NCBI GenBank assembly: GCA_021399445.1
Contig: JAJTUQ010000001.1
Location: forward strand, 682,001-746,000
Length of the DNA stretch: 64,000 nt
Direction: 5' to 3'
Source: Xylogone sp. PMI_703
Taxonomy: Eukaryota > Ascomycota > Leotiomycetes
The notes below the pieces were generated by a model that ran no database searches, was not told the DNA's origin, and worked only from the letters and a program-made list of their open reading frames with translations. Below, piece after piece: positions 9,500 through 21,165 of this stretch (positions are counted from its first letter, which is position 1; every line of letters begins with the position of its first letter). Position numbers and translations under genes: made by a program.

Positions 9500-12400
9500 G
9501 GTCGCGTGCAGCGGAAGTTTTTCCGCAACAGAAGCGAACGAGAGGGAGGGCAGGAGGGAAGAAAGAGGAAAGGAAAAGGAAAGTTAACTGCAGACAACAG
9601 TTAACAATAAAAGAGCGAAAAGAGGAGTAGAAGAAGGAAAAAATGTACGAGATGGCACCAACAGCTTTCCCCACGGCATAGTTGCTTTGGTTTCTCTTTT
9701 TTTCCTTGGCTGTCAATTGGTGGTGCGTCAAAGGCATTGGACCTACCGCGCTGTTGGCGTTCGTATCTGAGCTCACTCGCAGCCTTCTGTGCCTTCCTGA
9801 AGCGGCACATGGTGTAAGAAAAGGCACAAAGGAACTTGGCTGGTCCCTGCCCGCCACGATTCCAACCTAGGAGCTATTCTTAATGTTCAACCCGAACCAG
9901 GGAGCAACGGGAGGGCTAGGACGGTGCAAATTGCTGCTTTGCCGCCATCCATTGCTTCCTGCTGGCACTGATTCCAGGATCAGGCCACGGGGCGGAGAGA
10001 GTGTGTGCGTGGGATACCTATGGCCAGAGGCCGAGAGGGGGTTAGCGATGGCGCTGGAGATATTCAGCCGAAGGAAGGGCCAAGTGCCAGGAACCACGAC
10101 GGAGGACCCAGAGCCGGTGGGTTCTGAGAGGATGGATGTAACCCGCGAGCACCCTCCATCCGATCATGGAAGCACGCATGGGAACGTGTCTGCATTGGAG
10201 CCAAGCGGCCAAGCATGCCAAGCCCGGTGGCTGCACGAGGTTGCGTCAGACGTGAGAATGGAAGCGAGAGAGAAAAACAACGTCTGAAAGAGATGAGGAA
10301 CTGGAATAAGTACGAGAGATGGAGATAAGAGAAGGAAGGAGGTTGATAGCAGAGTTGCAATGGATCGTGAGAGGGTCGGACATCAGATGAAGGAAGGTGT
10401 ACCTGAAGATCCAAAGAGCCAAGCTTAGGAACCAGGAACACCAAGCTGGACCAGACCCCGATCCGGTAAGGTGGTTCGAGTGCGCGGAGGATAATAAATC
10501 CGAACCGATACAGGCTTGCTGCCTTGATTTTCAACACAAATCAACCCGAGGGAGCAAGCGAGCAGAAGGCGTCCGCGGCGGCATTTCCACCAGACTGTCA
10601 CCCTGTGGCCAAGCCCTTCTGCCGGCTGTGATAGCACGGTAGCACCACGTCAAGGCCAGCTGGAAAGAGCCGAGTTCCCTAGGGCAAGCCTTTTCTGCAT
10701 TCTGCATCCTGCATCAACCACAGTGACAGCGCGCCAGCTGAAGATAGAAGCAGCAGATACACAATCCACAATCCGCAATCCAAACGAGACAGATAAGACA
10801 CCTGGCTCTGGACAAAGGTCCCAGCGCTTCCCTCTGCCGCCGTGGCCCTGACGAAAGGGGCGAGAGGATCTAGGCCCTCACAGAGCCTTCGACAAGCAGG
10901 TTTCGCACTGGAGACGAAGCGCACGTATTGACAGCGCTATTCAATGGCTGCAGCAACGGCTGAGGGACAACGGGTCCTTCTTCTTCACCTCCAATCGTCG
11001 GCCCTGGCTGCAGTGATTGGGATTGTGATTTTCAAGGCACAGCACAGATACGAGATATCCATTCTCCTTTTCTTCTTCGCTCTCTGGTTTGGCCAGACGA
11101 ACACCGCTTGGATGCTGAGTAATACGGTACAGGATCGTACGGAGTATTTCCCCATCGCTATCAGATATCGCCATGGTTCATCCGACTATACATGTAGGTG
11201 GCGGGCCGTGGGGGAATACATTGAGACATTGCTCCGTTCTGAGGCGTGATAAAGAGGTAGCATACGCTGCGCAAGTATTTGTTTTTGATACGGGTTTGTC
11301 TGCAGTAGCCAGAGTAATGCAGTACATCCGTATCCTGCATGTTTTCGGGTCTCAGTGCTCTTGGTTGCAGGCCGATTGGGTAGTGGCTGATAGGGAGCTT
11401 AAGGGGTCCAGCTCTCCTCTGTTCAGTTCCTGAAGCGTCCGAAGCGCCCCCTGAGGCCACTGGAGATCCAGGCACTCAGGGCACGTCCAGCCCAGCACGT
11501 CGCTGTCGCTTCGCTATTCGCGCGGCGGTGTCCAGTGGTGCAGCTTCGAGCCACAACGAGCCACAGGGCTGATGCTGCGCTCTAGAACCACTCGTCGCAT
11601 TGATGCGTGGCAGGTGGTTATTAGATCGTTCCTTATCTCATAGTTCGCAGAATGTCTTACATGCGGATTTTGGGACATGTCGATAGTTTATTGATGCGGA
11701 CTGGCTTGCAGGGGTGGATCTATTGCTTTTACTTTTACTTCGTTGCGCATACGGCTGGTTATCCACATCTCTGATCTCATCATTACTGTGCCGGTACTTG
11801 GTACACGTGCAACAAAGCTTTCTACCCGTCCTGTCAATTCTCTCCTAGCTTGGTCCGGGATACCAAAGAGGAAATACGCTTTTGGATTAGTGTTGGTAGT
11901 CCATCGACTCTTCCATATCTGGTGAGCGCTTGCGGGTAGTTCGCCGACTATGCTCCGTAGATATCCAGGGAATCCGGTTTTGTCAGCCGTCAATATTCTA
12001 TAGATATCCGATTCTATATACCGCTTTTGTACCATGCACGTCGCAAACTCGCTCATACTTTTGGGACTGCCATGATGACTATGCTTTCTAATTACTTTAA
12101 TACTATTGGCAGAGGTCTTTGCATGTGATTATACATCCAAAGCTGTGATTGGAACGTGGTCCCGTAGCCCGTGACCCTTAGCCCCTTGTAAATTCACCCC
12201 CTAAGTTCCTTCTAATATGATATTATGAGCTTTCGAAAGACATCTGAGTGAATTTATTCAAGATTTAGATAGCAGAGTTATTAATTCACCATAAAACAAT
12301 TAAAACTAAATTCAATGAGAATTCTGTCGCACCTGCGCTAGATATCCCAAAAGGTGCTTCATAATGGCGTCACTACTCAGCTCATCCAACAATAATTCAA

Positions 12401-14908
12401 TATGTCCATACAATACCAACCATCCAGTTCAATTATCAATATACTTGTATGAAAACATTATTGTTTGACTCTCCCTCTGCAGTCAAAGTGAAATCCTCAT
12501 TCACTCCTCCTCATTCACCACCTTCGTGATTACATTCTCAATAGCTAATAATGACGTCTTTGTGTGAATATTGCGGATTTGACTGATTAGCCTCCATATT
12601 CAATATCTCCATGAACTCTCTTTCTTGCCTATAAATACTTCCACTCCCTCCACCTGTCTTTCATTCCTTTTCATACCAAAATATACAAGTTTGTTCATAG
12701 AAAACAGAGCAATAGGCTTTCGACTTCGACTATAGGAGCTGGAATCCTGACCATGGAACCGCTCAACGATACCAACCAGACCTCTCTACATATACAAACC
12801 ATCCGAATGGATCACCATTGTTCCTATTATCCAGCGTTATATCGATAATTCGCGATCATCATCAATCCAGAATCGCAGGTTTCCCAGGGTTTGCTTTCTA
12901 TGACTTAGGATGCCAACATCCGGTATCGAAGCTTTGTCATATCCAACAGGCCTTGCTGATCTGGAGCTGTCTGTAATGGATATGGAGGACGATAAATATG
13001 ACTGAGCAGTGGCTCTATAGGAGAACACTAAGAGGAACGCGCTGTATTACTGATGGAGGGTGACGGTTTAGAGACCGCGCCATGTGTATTGCAAGAAGAG
13101 TATCCATTGTCGAAAGCTTTAACGATTATTATGGTACTCTAGACAATAGTATCATGAAACTTACACGAGGGAAAGAGATAGGATTAAGGGCCGCCAACAT
13201 AGGTTTCGGTTCCAAGATCTCGGGCTGGTTTTAAACCTTCTTTCTTTCACGGAAGTTGGTTCATATAAGCTTAGAAGGATTGATCTAATAAATTGTCTCC
13301 GATAATTGCCTCCGGTGGATCTGGCTGGGAACTTCGCCCTACAGGGGGAGCTCCTGACCATGGTAACGCATCCAGTTGGAAGGGGACTCTTCATACGGAA
13401 TGCACAACACTCGCATCATAATCTCTGAGGACCTAGACCAGATCTGGATTACGTCCGGGGAGTATGATCGAGCATACCTGCAGTACCTACGTTGTAGAGG
13501 CTGGCATATCACTGCATTCATCCGTTCTAGATCCAAAGATAGAGTCCAAGCAGTTATCTAGCTTTTGCTTCAACGTTCATGGCCTCGCCTACTAACATGG
13601 AACTCGAAATCGACCTGTATTTCAAAAAGCCTTAGCATTCCTGCCACCTTCTAATTACTAATTCTGAGAAAAGGCTCGCAACGGTAGATCATTCCGTCCT
13701 ACGCCCGCCATTAAACGCTGGACCCGCCACTACCACTGTTACGGAACAAAGCGAGCCAGTGGCTGGAAATTTCTTCGAACCTGTCAAAGATTTACAAAGA
13801 CGTTGCGCTCGCATGAGATACGGTGATTTTTCAGAGTGAACTTGAATGGAGATGTTGGAGTTGTCATCATTGTATTACTCTGGCGACCTAACAGATTATG
13901 CCGTTGAGAAGAGGTGATGTTCTGCACAAGTATAATAACCTAACTGGGCCAACAAAGCTGGGACGGTTTTTTTAAAAGAAAATGTGAGTCTAGGAGCGAC
14001 CACGACAGTTTATGCTTCATCTAGCTCTTGCTGGAGCGTTGAAATCTAGGGAGTAAGGCTGGGCAAAACTGGTTAAGCCTAAAAAGAAACGAAACTAGAA
14101 ATTACACGAGTACCTAGAAAATATAGAGCCCCAAGATCTTACACTATCTTGGGAGCCGCAGGGAAAATGGCATCGGGTGCATGGAGACGGAAATTCCGCG
14201 ATGGATGGAGTATTCCATATCGAACTAATGAAAACTTCCAATAGCCAGTATGTGGCCAAAATTATTGGAGTAACCTCCTCAACTGTGGTGGAAATAAGCA
14301 ATGACAAGCAGCCCACAAAAGAAGAATGAAAAAGCATTTTGATGAATGGAGATATAATTAAGAAAGTTCAAGCGTTAATTTTCATGGTTATGTGGAAAAA
14401 AGCTTATTATTCAGAATCAAGTTTACGAAATAGCCACTTAATACACTTACGAAACATCTTTAGCCTAACAACAATCTGGCTACACAACAACCACTAATGG
14501 CCTAAATGGAACCGGAATAACTATTGTTTCTATGTATTCCATACTTATTCCATAAGCCTGGTCTATATGGATATAGATATAATGTATAGATTAGTTCCAT
14601 ATGCTGTATGGATAGAATCACCGGTTATGATAGCAGATCTGTATACACGTACCTTAGGGCGTATGACGTGAAAATCACTGTAATATAACTATTGTAAATT
14701 GTTTATAGCTTTGGAGTAGATATAATGACTGTAAGCTTATAGTTATTAATAAGAGCTACATAATCTAATATAGAATAATCAGTATTAGGGCAGAGTGAAA
14801 ATGACGAAATGAATTCGCCTTTTCATCGAATACTTAGCCTTGTTTACATTAGCTTAACTAGCTAAGGGGATAAACATGGCTGTGTTGTTTGTGCTTTGGC
14901 TGCTTGGT
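9500..14908. other. Long gene-poor region (5.4 kb)
   Basis: The first ~1.2 kb is relatively GC-rich (notably 9.9-10.65 kb), carries only overlapping spurious ORFs on both strands, and probably contains the promoter and 5' UTR of the WSC gene. From about 12.1 kb the sequence becomes AT-rich with many stops in all frames. A promoter-like stretch with a tiny ORF lies at 12630-12848. A 122-codon ATG-started frame on the minus strand (12056-11688) resembles nothing I know. I see no complete gene. Confidence 0.5.
12630..12848 (+). promoter_or_regulatory. Promoter-like stretch with a 31-codon ORF
   Basis: A TATAAATA box at 12630-12637 is followed by a CT-rich leader and, 115 bp on, by an ATG in strong context (ACCATGG, 12753). 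That ORF ends at 12848 after 31 codons. A second short acidic frame starts at 12903. Either this starts a small spliced gene I cannot assemble, or it is the stranded 5' end of a decayed one. Confidence 0.25.
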
Positions 14909-17538
14909 TTAGGCCTGAGCATGCCTCTGCCTCTGTCCCTCCTTGACGCCACCTTTTACCTGTACAATGACGCGCATTTGCTCTTCGGCTGCAGTGACGG
15001 TCTTGGCCCACCTCCATGCTGGGACCTTGCGCTCATACAACTCGTCGATCTCTGCTGCGGAACGACTATGTAAAGTCAGACTGGCAGTCTCTTCTCTTAA
15101 TTGCTTTTTATACGTGAAAGGATAACTATGCTATGGGGGACAAGTGTTGACTTACCCTTTTGTCTCGGGGAGGTAGAGCCACATGAGGATACAGATGGGC
15201 ACAGAGAAGGCACCATATATGAAACCGGCTTTGACACTCAGTGCGAGGAGCATTGGCGGAGTGGCGTAGCTGCGGATGATTAGTAGGAAATCTCTACTCC
15301 CGGGAATGGAGTCGTATGGACGCACCAGGTAGCTATACCCATGATCGAGTTGGCGAAGAAAGTGACGGGACCGGTCTTAACTGTATGATGTCAACAGTAA
15401 GAACAAATAAATTGAAAAGAGCATGGGATCAGAAAAACTGGATAGTGAACTTGCCTCGAAGGAGAGCAGAAGGTAGCTCAGCCGAGAAGAGGTAGTATGA
15501 CATAGCGATGACCTGGAATGAGAAGGTCCAGAAGCAACAAATAACCAACTAGGAAACTTGTCAGTAAAAAGGATATCAACTACTATAGAGGACAATTTAG
15601 TGAAAGATAAGGGAACACACAAGAGTAGTGCCGGCAGCAACGTTGCCAGTAGTCGCTCCTGTCCAGTACAGACCGCCGACAGTGAAGAGGATCACACAGA
15701 TAAACGTCTGGCATGTGTTGATAATGGTGCGACGACCAAACTTATCAGTGGAAAAAGACCAGAGCATAACGGCGAGGAGGTTGCAGCAGCTATAGAGAGG
15801 ATTAGTGATGTATATATACAGAAGGTGTGCAATAAGCATCTAGTGTGTAGCTCACGAAAGGATAACAGTGCCGAGGAAGGGGTCAGCCAAGCCAGCGAGG
15901 GAGAAGAAATCTGCAACATTAGTGATCTACTCTGAACGGAGGTAGGGGAAGATAGGATAACGTACAAGTAGAGTAAGTACTGATAATAGCGAGGCCAGCG
16001 AGCTGCTGGGAGACAGCGAGGATCATTACAGTAAGAGTACGTTTCTAACACTTTATTTAGCCGCTGTTCTCCGGTTTTGCATGGGACTGAAATGCTTACT
16101 AGATTGAGGCCCTTGAATATGTGGACATACGTGGGCCCGTCCTGTAGTAGCTCCCTTTCATGCTCGATTGTCCTAGCGATAATACCATACTCTTCTTCGA
16201 AATCATAACCCTTGACACCACCATAGAGCTGCTTCATGGCATGCATTGCTTTCTCTTTATTCCCACGGCGGGCATGAAACCAAGGTGACTCAGGAACAAA
16301 GACCCAGAAGACAATCATTAGTCCAATAGGAGCCCAGAGAATCCGCATTGCTAATAGGTAGTTGTCGGGGTGCGATTGGTTGAGTTGTTGCATCATTACA
16401 GAGCAGATAATGCCGCCGATATTACTCCTACGGTAGTGGGTTAGTAAAGGTAAGAATAGTGACTGAAAAAAAGGCCCTGAGAAACGCACCAGACCGCTTG
16501 AAAGGTGACCATGCCGCCTCGGATTCTGTTTGGGCAAATCTCCATGATGTACACTTGACATGTAATCCTGCGAAGTTAGCGGTGATGGTAAAAAGGATGC
16601 ATGAGCGTAGGCAATACTTACTGGAGGACACCTATACCTGCGCCATTACAAAGCTTCGCGAGAGCCTATGGCGAGTTTAGTTCTATATGATAGATTGATT
16701 GGTAGTGGCTTTAACTCACCCATACAGATGGGCTCTTAGCTGTGTTGAGGAAGACGCAACCCTGAAGACATTAGCCCCATTGTATGTTTCAACTCTTCAC
16801 CCTCCTCTACCCAAGACACCACTTACAACAACTAGCCAGAGCCATGCAACATAGAACGATGTCTTACGACCATACCTATCAGCGAACCTACGGCAGATCA
16901 GAGCCCGCCGCAACTCTGTTACATACCCAAACAGGGGTATAAAGTAAGAGCGTACCAAGAGATATGGGTAAATGTGACGATTTGACCAACATTCTGGCTT
17001 GATTAGCACTTATTATTATTGCCTGTCTAAGAGCAAGGGGGCAAACGTACGAGAAGGGCACTCCAGGTAGACACTACTCATCATTAGCTCTAGAGAAGTT
17101 TGACTAGAAGATATATCTTACGCCAAGTAGGGTCCAGCGCCCTCACACCAGCACCACCCTCCGTACCAAACTGCTTGATGAATCCAGCATTCGCAACAAC
17201 ACTGCCTCCAGCACCGAGCTGTATCACGTAAATAAGCATCTATCCCCTATTCATAATAGCACACGAGCCACTTTTTGTAATATTTGCACGATAGGAGGGT
17301 ATGTTTGGCTCACCTCAAACCCTTCGCAGACATAGCCTGTGTAAACTGCGAGCGAGATCAGGACGACTCGTCTGAAAACCCACAGGGTGCGAAGGATCGA
17401 TAACTCGTCATACCTCGACTTAACGAGGCCATAGCTGTCGTATTCGCTGATTTTGGCCATGGCGTCAACATCCGCTGGGGCTCCTTCGAGGTGCATCACC
17501 TCGTGCTTCTCTGATAGGCTCGTCGCTGGTTCAGCCAT
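14909..17538 (-). CDS. MFS sugar transporter (maltose/alpha-glucoside permease type), 15 introns
   Basis: A proton-coupled 12-helix sugar porter for the plasma membrane. I could join sixteen exons in frame from the ATG at 17538 to the TAA at 14909, giving about 550 aa, the family norm. Landmarks in order: a cytosolic N-terminus ending CEGFE, loop 2-3 DRYGRK, ICPNRIRGG, the sugar-porter signature VPESPWFHARRG, DKFGRR, LPSALLR, and PETKGRSAAEIDELYERKVPAWRW at the C-terminus. That last string is typical of fungal MAL-type permeases. Introns are mostly 45-75 bp. The intron at 15454-15381 begins GC rather than GT (exon end CTTCGAG, then gcaagt); the nearest GT alternative would bring in a stop. 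The gene is tandem upstream-downstream with the GH78 rhamnosidase, supporting uptake of a sugar or glycoside. Substrate is not readable from sequence. Confidence 0.85.
15381..15454 (-). other. Non-canonical GC-AG intron
   Basis: On the minus strand the intron starts gcaagt at 15454 and ends cag at 15381 (74 nt). It joins CTTCGAG to TTAAGACC, restoring LPSALLRVKTGPVTFF, which is conserved in this transporter family. GC-AG introns with a gcaagt donor are a known minor class. Confidence 0.75.
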
Positions 17539-17726
17539 GGTGTTGTAATGTGACTTTTGTCCCCGTTATAGTGTTGTCTAGAACGCTATATCCTAAATAT
17601 AATTTATGGGCAGTCAACAGCAGCTGGGGGGTGATGGAGTTAAGGAAGAGGTTCATATATAGGACCCGGCAAATCGCACACACTGTACGGTTCTTACGAA
17701 CAAAGGCTTAAGCTGATGGACCAGTG

Positions 17727-18067
17727 ATCAGGATTACAATCACACCAAGTCCTGAGAGCGAGAGCGTTCGGAGGCAGATACAACGAGAGGAGGAGCGATT
17801 AGGGTTAGAGTTCGGGTCTAGATCCTACGAGGAACGATACAAGGGGAGGAGTTCGGGGCCAAGGCTCTGACCAAGAAGCTGGAAGATAGCCTGGGAGATA
17901 CTCATACTGGAAGACCATACCTTGGCTACGATGAGCAACTGTTTGATGAGGAGGGAACGGGGAAGCTCCGGGGATGTCTGGGTATATCTGGGCAGCGCCT
18001 AGGCTCCTCGGGTTCTAGAAGAGGCAAGGGGCGATTTAGTGGAAGCTGGGGTAAAATGCGGAGGTGA
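17727..18067 (+). pseudogene. Degenerate coding relic, possibly retrotransposon gag
   Basis: Two open stretches in different frames follow each other: 17727-17870 (47 codons, charged, starting IRITITPSPESESVRRQ) and 17873-18067 (64 codons). They read as one Arg/Glu-rich protein broken by a frameshift near 17870. The composition and the N-terminal ITPSPE-type start recall gag proteins of fungal LTR retrotransposons, but I cannot confirm homology. No ATG in frame, RT or protease motif is present. Confidence 0.35.
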
Positions 18068-18129
18068 AATGCGGGGTATGGACTGCACTACAATCCCCTG
18101 TAACAGAGATTAGCATCACCAATACGACC

Positions 18130-18160
18130 CTCTAGTGTACTCTAATGTACTCTAATGTAC
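18130..18160 (+). repeat. 10-bp tandem repeat, three units
   Basis: CTCTAGTGTA then CTCTAATGTA twice follow one another, with a single base change in the first unit. The repeat lies just after the putative gag relic and may be part of the same element. Confidence 0.7.
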
Positions 18161-18507
18161 TGATGCTTGTGCGGAAGATCATCTAAATCCTCCGTAGTTC
18201 CACCTGTCTCGGCATCTCCACCGGCTTCTAGTGGTCTTTCTCAAATGTTATTAAATTACCGTATTAGTTAGTAACTCAATGTCTATGGTACGTCAACGTC
18301 TTCATTCTCTTATCCAATAATTTGGGACTTTTTGAGAAAGCCTCTGGCTGAATGTCACTTGGATGGCGGCACAAGATCAAGAAGACGAGTTACAGACGAT
18401 GGACATGCATTGATATTGTCACAACTCACGTTGACAATAGTCTCAGTTTATATATGCATGCTCAATATCTCAAATTTCAATTAGGTTACTTATCGGAGTT
18501 GAATGCA

Positions 18508-21165
18508 TTAATTAGTACAACAATCGCAGTCTTTTACTGCAAATGGGTTGAATGGTGCTGGGCTCGGTGGCCACTGCTCAGCTGCATAGTGATGTTCGAG
18601 ACTGTGTCGACCTGAACCTAGAATCTGCTCATGGCCATCACTTGATGGCAATCTAACCACTGCGGTTGAGTTGGGAGGTATCACAACTGTTACTCTCAAC
18701 ATATCACCAACGACAACCCACTTACACTCTACTCTGCCATATGGTCCATCGAAAGCTGCTTCTGCATGTTTCAAGCCTCCACCAGGCACTGGTTGTACTA
18801 GCACCGTCCTCCATCCGTCATCTGAAGAAATTCCTCCAACGGTTGTATGTAACCAGTCGACCACGCTACCCAATGCATAATGATTGAAGCTCGTCATTTC
18901 TCCCGGATTCACTCGGCCGTCTGGCAGCATGCTATCCCAGCGCTCCCAGATCGTAGTAGCTCCCATCGTCACGGGATATAGCCAGCTGGGACAATGCCGT
19001 TCAAGTAACATGCGATATGCAAGGTTCGATTGTTTCGTGGCAGTAAGTGCATGACAGATGACAGGTGTCCCTGCAAATCCAGTAGCAATGCGGAATTTAG
19101 ATCCTTTCACCAATCGTGATAGAGATGCCGCTGCGACAGAGAGTTGATGGGCAGGGTATAGTCCAAATCGTACGGCCAGAGACACTGCAGTTTGTGTATT
19201 ATTGACCAGCAAACCACGTGGAGTAATCCATTTCTTCTGAAACTCAATGGTAAGCCTCTCAGATTCTGAGGCAAAGTGTTTTGCTTCAGCATCGTCACCA
19301 ATCTTTGAGCAAACTTTCGATAATATCTTACTGATATGCACAAGGTATGTGTCAGCAACTAATATACCGTCGGTCTTGCCATTCGCAGGTGCATCAGGCG
19401 GTGCCGTCGGATCCAACCAGTCGCCATGTTGCCAGGTATTCACATCCCAGAGACCATCTGACCCTCGAGGGATTGCTTTCCACCAAGCTTTCATGCTATT
19501 GTATTGGCGGCGAAGCAGCTCAGCGTCTGCAGACGAAGTGTACAGATCCCAAGGCGTAATAACAGCAACATCGTGCCAAACAGTTTGTGGTGGTATAGGA
19601 TAAGACCAACGAATTACATCCGGTACTACCAAACCCGGGATACCATCTTCTTTCGCAAGCTGCTCCACTGATACATCTTCAAGCCAATTCGACAGTACTC
19701 CAATTGAGTCGTACAAGAATGTAGCTGAAGGGGCAAAAACTTGCGCATCACCGGTCCATCCCAATCGTTCATCTCGCTGTGGACAGTCGGTAGGAACAGA
19801 AAGAAAATTGCCACGCATGCTCCAGACGGTGTTTTCATGAAGTTTGTTAACTAGATCATCCGAGCAAGAGAACCAGCCCCTGCGCTTCATGTCACTGTGC
19901 ATTACACGTGCCGTGAAGTTATCCTTGTTCAGGGTGCCCACCCAGCCATTAATCTCGACATATCGGAAACCGTGGAATGTGAATTTTGGAGCCCAGTTTG
20001 TCAGGACGTCGGAGGATAAAATCACTGTGTCTGTGGCCTTCGCGTTTCGTAGAGGGCGTGTAGCAACCTCACCATCCTCCAGCACCTCGGCATGGACCAG
20101 TGTGATGCGCTGTTCAGTCGCTCCTAGGAGAGAGTGAATCTGCACAACGCCGACAAGATTCTGACCAAAGTCAAGAATTGTCTTTCCCTTCGGACTGGTA
20201 ATTATGTCTACCACCTTTACCTCCTGTGTGGTTCTGATGGGTGGGGCATCAGGAGAAAACAGCTTCGCGGTTGGAAATTGGGTGCAAACGACGCTTTTCC
20301 AGGCACTCTCATCGAATCCCATATCATTCCATCCCTGAATTTCTCTTCTGGCATCAAATATTTCCCCATCATAGATCTCACTGCTCAAAATAGCACTCGT
20401 GTTCCACTTCCATGAGTCATCGCTGTTTATTCTTTGAAGTTCTCCAGTCTCATAGATAATTTCCAGCTGAGCAAGGACGCCCAACTCATCACCGTAAACA
20501 AACCTTCGTCCAGCACCCCAACCAAGCCTACCAGCATACCATCCTTCTCCAACCTCAACAGCTAAAACATTTTCTCCCTTTTGGAGTTGTGCGGTTATGT
20601 CATAAGTTTGGTATGGAAGCCTATGCGGGTAGCTGGTCCATCCTGGAGCAAGAGCGTGATCCCCAACTCGCAGCCCATTAACATATGCCTCGTAGAGACC
20701 ATGAGAAGTGATATAAAGACGCGCACTGACGATTCGGTCCGTTGCTTCGAATATCTTTCGGAAACACAAAGGTCTTAAACCACCCTGCTCGGTTTTGAGC
20801 TTTTCTGAGCTTGTTACCATTTGAGCAGTCCAATCGTCATTCTGCAGCAGGGCTACTTCAACTGTTGCCCAAGGTGACCATTCCGTAGGTGTTTTCTGGC
20901 CTCTTCCGTATACTCGCACCCTTAGGGTCGCTGCTTCCCTAGGGGAAAGGGCATCTCCAGGCCACGGGACTAGAACCGAGTTCTGGCTCTCCACATGGAA
21001 AAGGTCTGTTTTGCCCTGCCTCTTAACTTCAAGGTCGTAACTCTCTTGCAGCCAATCTGACGCATCACCAGAAAATCGCCAGGAAAGACGAGGCTTTGAG
21101 TGACCAATTCCAAGTCCATCTGGATGGTGCTCAAATGTTGGAGCAGACACTTTCGGACTAGCCAT
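18508..21165 (-). CDS. Alpha-L-rhamnosidase, glycoside hydrolase family 78
   Basis: Inverting hydrolase that removes terminal alpha-L-rhamnose from flavonoid glycosides, saponins or pectic side chains. One exon of 885 aa from the ATG at 21165 (MASPKVSAPTFEHH, the common start of fungal members); an in-frame TTG nine bases upstream is not needed. Order: N-terminal beta domains (LGIGHSKPRLSWRF), the rhamnosidase N-terminal module (SARLYITSHGLYEAYVNG), a concanavalin-like part (LDFGQNLVGVV), the (alpha/alpha)6 catalytic barrel with DCPQRDERLGWTGDAQ (conserved acidic residues D460, E466, D473), and a C-terminal beta domain. No signal peptide is evident, so an intracellular enzyme acting on imported glycosides is possible. 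It sits between a sugar transporter and a divergent aldo-keto reductase. Confidence 0.95.
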   Translation of the reverse strand: MASPKVSAPTFEHHPDGLGIGHSKPRLSWRFSGDASDWLQESYDLEVKRQGKTDLFHVESQNSVLVPWPGDALSPREAATLRVRVYGRGQKTPTEWSPWATVEVALLQNDDWTAQMVTSSEKLKTEQGGLRPLCFRKIFEATDRIVSARLYITSHGLYEAYVNGLRVGDHALAPGWTSYPHRLPYQTYDITAQLQKGENVLAVEVGEGWYAGRLGWGAGRRFVYGDELGVLAQLEIIYETGELQRINSDDSWKWNTSAILSSEIYDGEIFDARREIQGWNDMGFDESAWKSVVCTQFPTAKLFSPDAPPIRTTQEVKVVDIITSPKGKTILDFGQNLVGVVQIHSLLGATEQRITLVHAEVLEDGEVATRPLRNAKATDTVILSSDVLTNWAPKFTFHGFRYVEINGWVGTLNKDNFTARVMHSDMKRRGWFSCSDDLVNKLHENTVWSMRGNFLSVPTDCPQRDERLGWTGDAQVFAPSATFLYDSIGVLSNWLEDVSVEQLAKEDGIPGLVVPDVIRWSYPIPPQTVWHDVAVITPWDLYTSSADAELLRRQYNSMKAWWKAIPRGSDGLWDVNTWQHGDWLDPTAPPDAPANGKTDGILVADTYLVHISKILSKVCSKIGDDAEAKHFASESERLTIEFQKKWITPRGLLVNNTQTAVSLAVRFGLYPAHQLSVAAASLSRLVKGSKFRIATGFAGTPVICHALTATKQSNLAYRMLLERHCPSWLYPVTMGATTIWERWDSMLPDGRVNPGEMTSFNHYALGSVVDWLHTTVGGISSDDGWRTVLVQPVPGGGLKHAEAAFDGPYGRVECKWVVVGDMLRVTVVIPPNSTAVVRLPSSDGHEQILGSGRHSLEHHYAAEQWPPSPAPFNPFAVKDCDCCTN

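Larger units (their letters stand above)
17539..18507. other. Intergenic region with a retroelement-like relic
   Basis: Upstream region of the MFS gene and 3' flank of the GH78 gene. It contains a degenerate coding-like stretch (17727-18067) and a three-unit 10-bp tandem repeat (18130-18160), both listed separately. No intact gene is seen. Confidence 0.5.

Noticed and set aside
9883..10287. 134-codon plus-strand ORF and an overlapping 157-codon minus-strand ORF
   Set aside because: Both lie in a GC-rich stretch where long chance frames are expected; their compositions are not protein-like and they resemble nothing.
11688..12056. 122-codon minus-strand ORF with an ATG start
   Set aside because: No recognisable motif, no promoter or intron signals; kept only as a remark in the gene-poor region.
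15558..15935. 125-codon plus-strand ORF
   Set aside because: Antisense to well-supported exons of the MFS transporter.
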